A DNA stretch of 64,000 bases from DATFVA01 sp963774455 (GTDB lineage Bacteria; Bacteroidota; Ignavibacteria; Ignavibacteriales; Ignavibacteriaceae), in assembly GCA_963774455.1 (NCBI GenBank), contig CAVZFD010000006.1:62001-126000 (forward strand). The letters are read 5' to 3'. Under the pieces are notes generated by a model. It was not told where the DNA came from. It was given only the letters and a program-made list of their open reading frames with translations, and did no database searches. The position numbers and the translations under genes were made by a program. Positions 63,203 to 64,000 of the stretch are shown piece after piece. How positions within the stretch are numbered: the first letter of the stretch is position 1; every line of letters begins with the position of its first letter.

Positions 63203-63870
63203 TTCACTTCCCGGGCAATATAACCAACTCCTCTTACGGTCCGGATCAGGTCATTAGAACTTTCAATATTTAATTTTTTTCTGAGAAAGTTGATATAAAC
63301 ATCTATTACAGAAGTGTCTGCCTCAAAATGTATATCCCAGACATGTTCAATAATATTGGTGCGGGTACAAACTCTCCCCTTATTTCTTAAGAGGAATTCA
63401 AGCAGGGAGAATTCTTTTTGAGTCAGCAGGATTTCTTCTTCGTCTTTAAATACCTGGTGCGTATCAGGATTAAGAGATATATCTGAGAGAGTCAGTAATC
63501 CGCTTTCGGAATTTTTGGGACGTAACTGGACCTTGATGCGGGCGAGCAATTCTTCAAACTGAAATGGTTTTCTTATATAGTCATTTGCGCCTGTCTCAAG
63601 TCCAAATACAGCATCCTGAACAGTGTCTTTTGCTGTAAGAAAAATGATCGGAAGCTCAGGCTTTTCTTTACGCACCTGCTTCACAATTTCAATCCCGCTG
63701 AGGGCAGGCAGCATCCAGTCGACGAGCATAAGGTCGTAGTCATTTACTAGTGCCATCTCTAATCCCTCCCGACCCTCGTTAGCCACGTCTACGGCATAAT
63801 ATTCTTCAACTAATCCGTCTCTGACAAAATTAGCTATCCCTTTTTCATCTTCAATAATAAGAATCCGCAT
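63199..63870 (-). CDS. OmpR/PhoB family response regulator
   Basis: The 223-residue protein has a receiver with E7-D8-E9 acidic cluster, phospho-acceptor D51 in M-L-V-D-W-M-L-P, the T/A switch in I-F-L-T-A-K-D and K-P-F. A winged-helix DNA-binding domain follows (about 125-223: L-T-Q-K-E-F-S-L-L-E-F-L-L-R-N-K-G and V-D-V-Y-I-N-F-L-R-K-K-L). It is partnered with the overlapping kinase gene. Upstream, 12 bases away on the same strand, ends another gene that may be its target or share its operon. Confidence 0.93.
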   Translation of the reverse strand: MRILIIEDEKGIANFVRDGLVEEYYAVDVANEGREGLEMALVNDYDLMLVDWMLPALSGIEIVKQVRKEKPELPIIFLTAKDTVQDAVFGLETGANDYIRKPFQFEELLARIKVQLRPKNSESGLLTLSDISLNPDTHQVFKDEEEILLTQKEFSLLEFLLRNKGRVCTRTNIIEHVWDIHFEADTSVIDVYINFLRKKLNIESSNDLIRTVRGVGYIAREVK

Positions 63871-63881
63871 TTTAGCTGTTT

Positions 63882-64000
63882 TTAATCCTCATCATCCGTA
63901 TTGATATTTAAATTCTGGGCATCCGGGTTATCGAAGCCGAGGTTAAACTGAACTCCTGCTGCATGCTTATAAACCAGTTCCCCGCCATAATAGCCTGTAC
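63882..64000 (-). CDS. C-terminal fragment of an unidentified protein
   Basis: An open frame enters from the right edge and ends at a TAA at 63882-63884. It encodes 39 residues containing G-Y-Y-G-G-E-L-V-Y-K-H-A-A-G-V-Q-F-N-L-G-F and an acidic tail N-T-D-D-E-D. The segment could be part of a secreted or outer-membrane protein, but no family is recognised. It lies 11 bases upstream of the response regulator on the same strand, so it is probably in the same operon. Confidence 0.65.
   Translation of the reverse strand, partial: TGYYGGELVYKHAAGVQFNLGFDNPDAQNLNINTDDED

Overview
The window looks like a chromosomal segment of a member of Ignavibacteria (Ignavibacteriota/Chlorobi side of the FCB group). 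The main reason is the C-terminal sorting domain that recurs in six places, with YPNPFNPxTTINYQLP, VTLKIYDILGKEVATL and SGVYIYQLR. This is the type IX secretion (T9SS) type-A domain in the form common in Ignavibacteria and relatives. The long, plant-like form of ispG and a Bacteroidota/Chlorobi-like gene repertoire agree with this. No ribosomal RNA or tRNA gene was recognised, so the assignment rests on proteins.

Layout. 1-10.3 kb: housekeeping and regulatory genes. They include a stand-alone B12-binding protein carrying the CarH photoreceptor motifs beside a corrinoid adenosyltransferase, a MarR regulator, a class III sirtuin, a YhaM-like nuclease, a NusG paralogue with UDP-glucose dehydrogenase, and a PAS histidine kinase with a degenerate receiver. 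10.5-15.6 kb: the first lipoprotein/T9SS-exoprotein cassette; its exoprotein gene is heavily frameshifted. 15.6-20.3 kb: ferredoxin-nitroreductase, geranylgeranyl-reductase-like flavoprotein, ferredoxin, dnaG. 20.4-22.4 kb: a group II intron sitting at the stop codon of an exoprotein gene. 22.4-39.9 kb: a tandem array, all on the minus strand, of lipoprotein + T9SS Asp-box exoprotein pairs. Copies share nearly identical kilobase blocks joined to unrelated central segments, and the array contains frameshifted members and a deletion remnant. 40.3-48.7 kb: ispG (two indels), a Nif3-like protein, a zinc-ribbon coiled-coil protein, RNase P RNA, recJ, yebC, ruvC, ruvA. 48.7-54.1 kb: FAH hydrolase, an unknown secreted protein, clpX, a large TPR protein. 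54.2-58.2 kb: a BrnT/BrnA toxin-antitoxin pair with broken toxin, a ferritin-like/VIT1 iron transporter, a collapsed lipoprotein/exoprotein cassette, and a monoheme-porin fusion. 58.4-64 kb: dxr, rseP, an exported rubrerythrin, a two-component system and the end of one more gene.

The most interesting system is the cassette family. Three loci (10.5, 32.8 and 56.1 kb) have the same leader of about 125 bases, with a -35-like TTGACT and a -10-like TATATT separated by a T-rich tract of 17, 15 and 19 bases. They also share a GAGGCTG...CAGCCTC terminator. Each intact unit encodes an SCKKDN-type lipoprotein (fibronectin III-like segment plus W-G-x-x-x-x-D-I/V-Y-A-V-G propeller repeats) followed about 15-20 bases later by a T9SS-exported Asp-box protein. 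The copies look like products of repeated duplication, gene conversion and deletion. This suggests a recombining, possibly phase-variable surface protein repertoire; that function is inference.

Many cassette genes, and ispG, carry 1-2 base indels. Because ispG should be essential beside an intact dxr, part of the frameshifts may be sequencing or assembly error, and this caution applies to every pseudogene call here.
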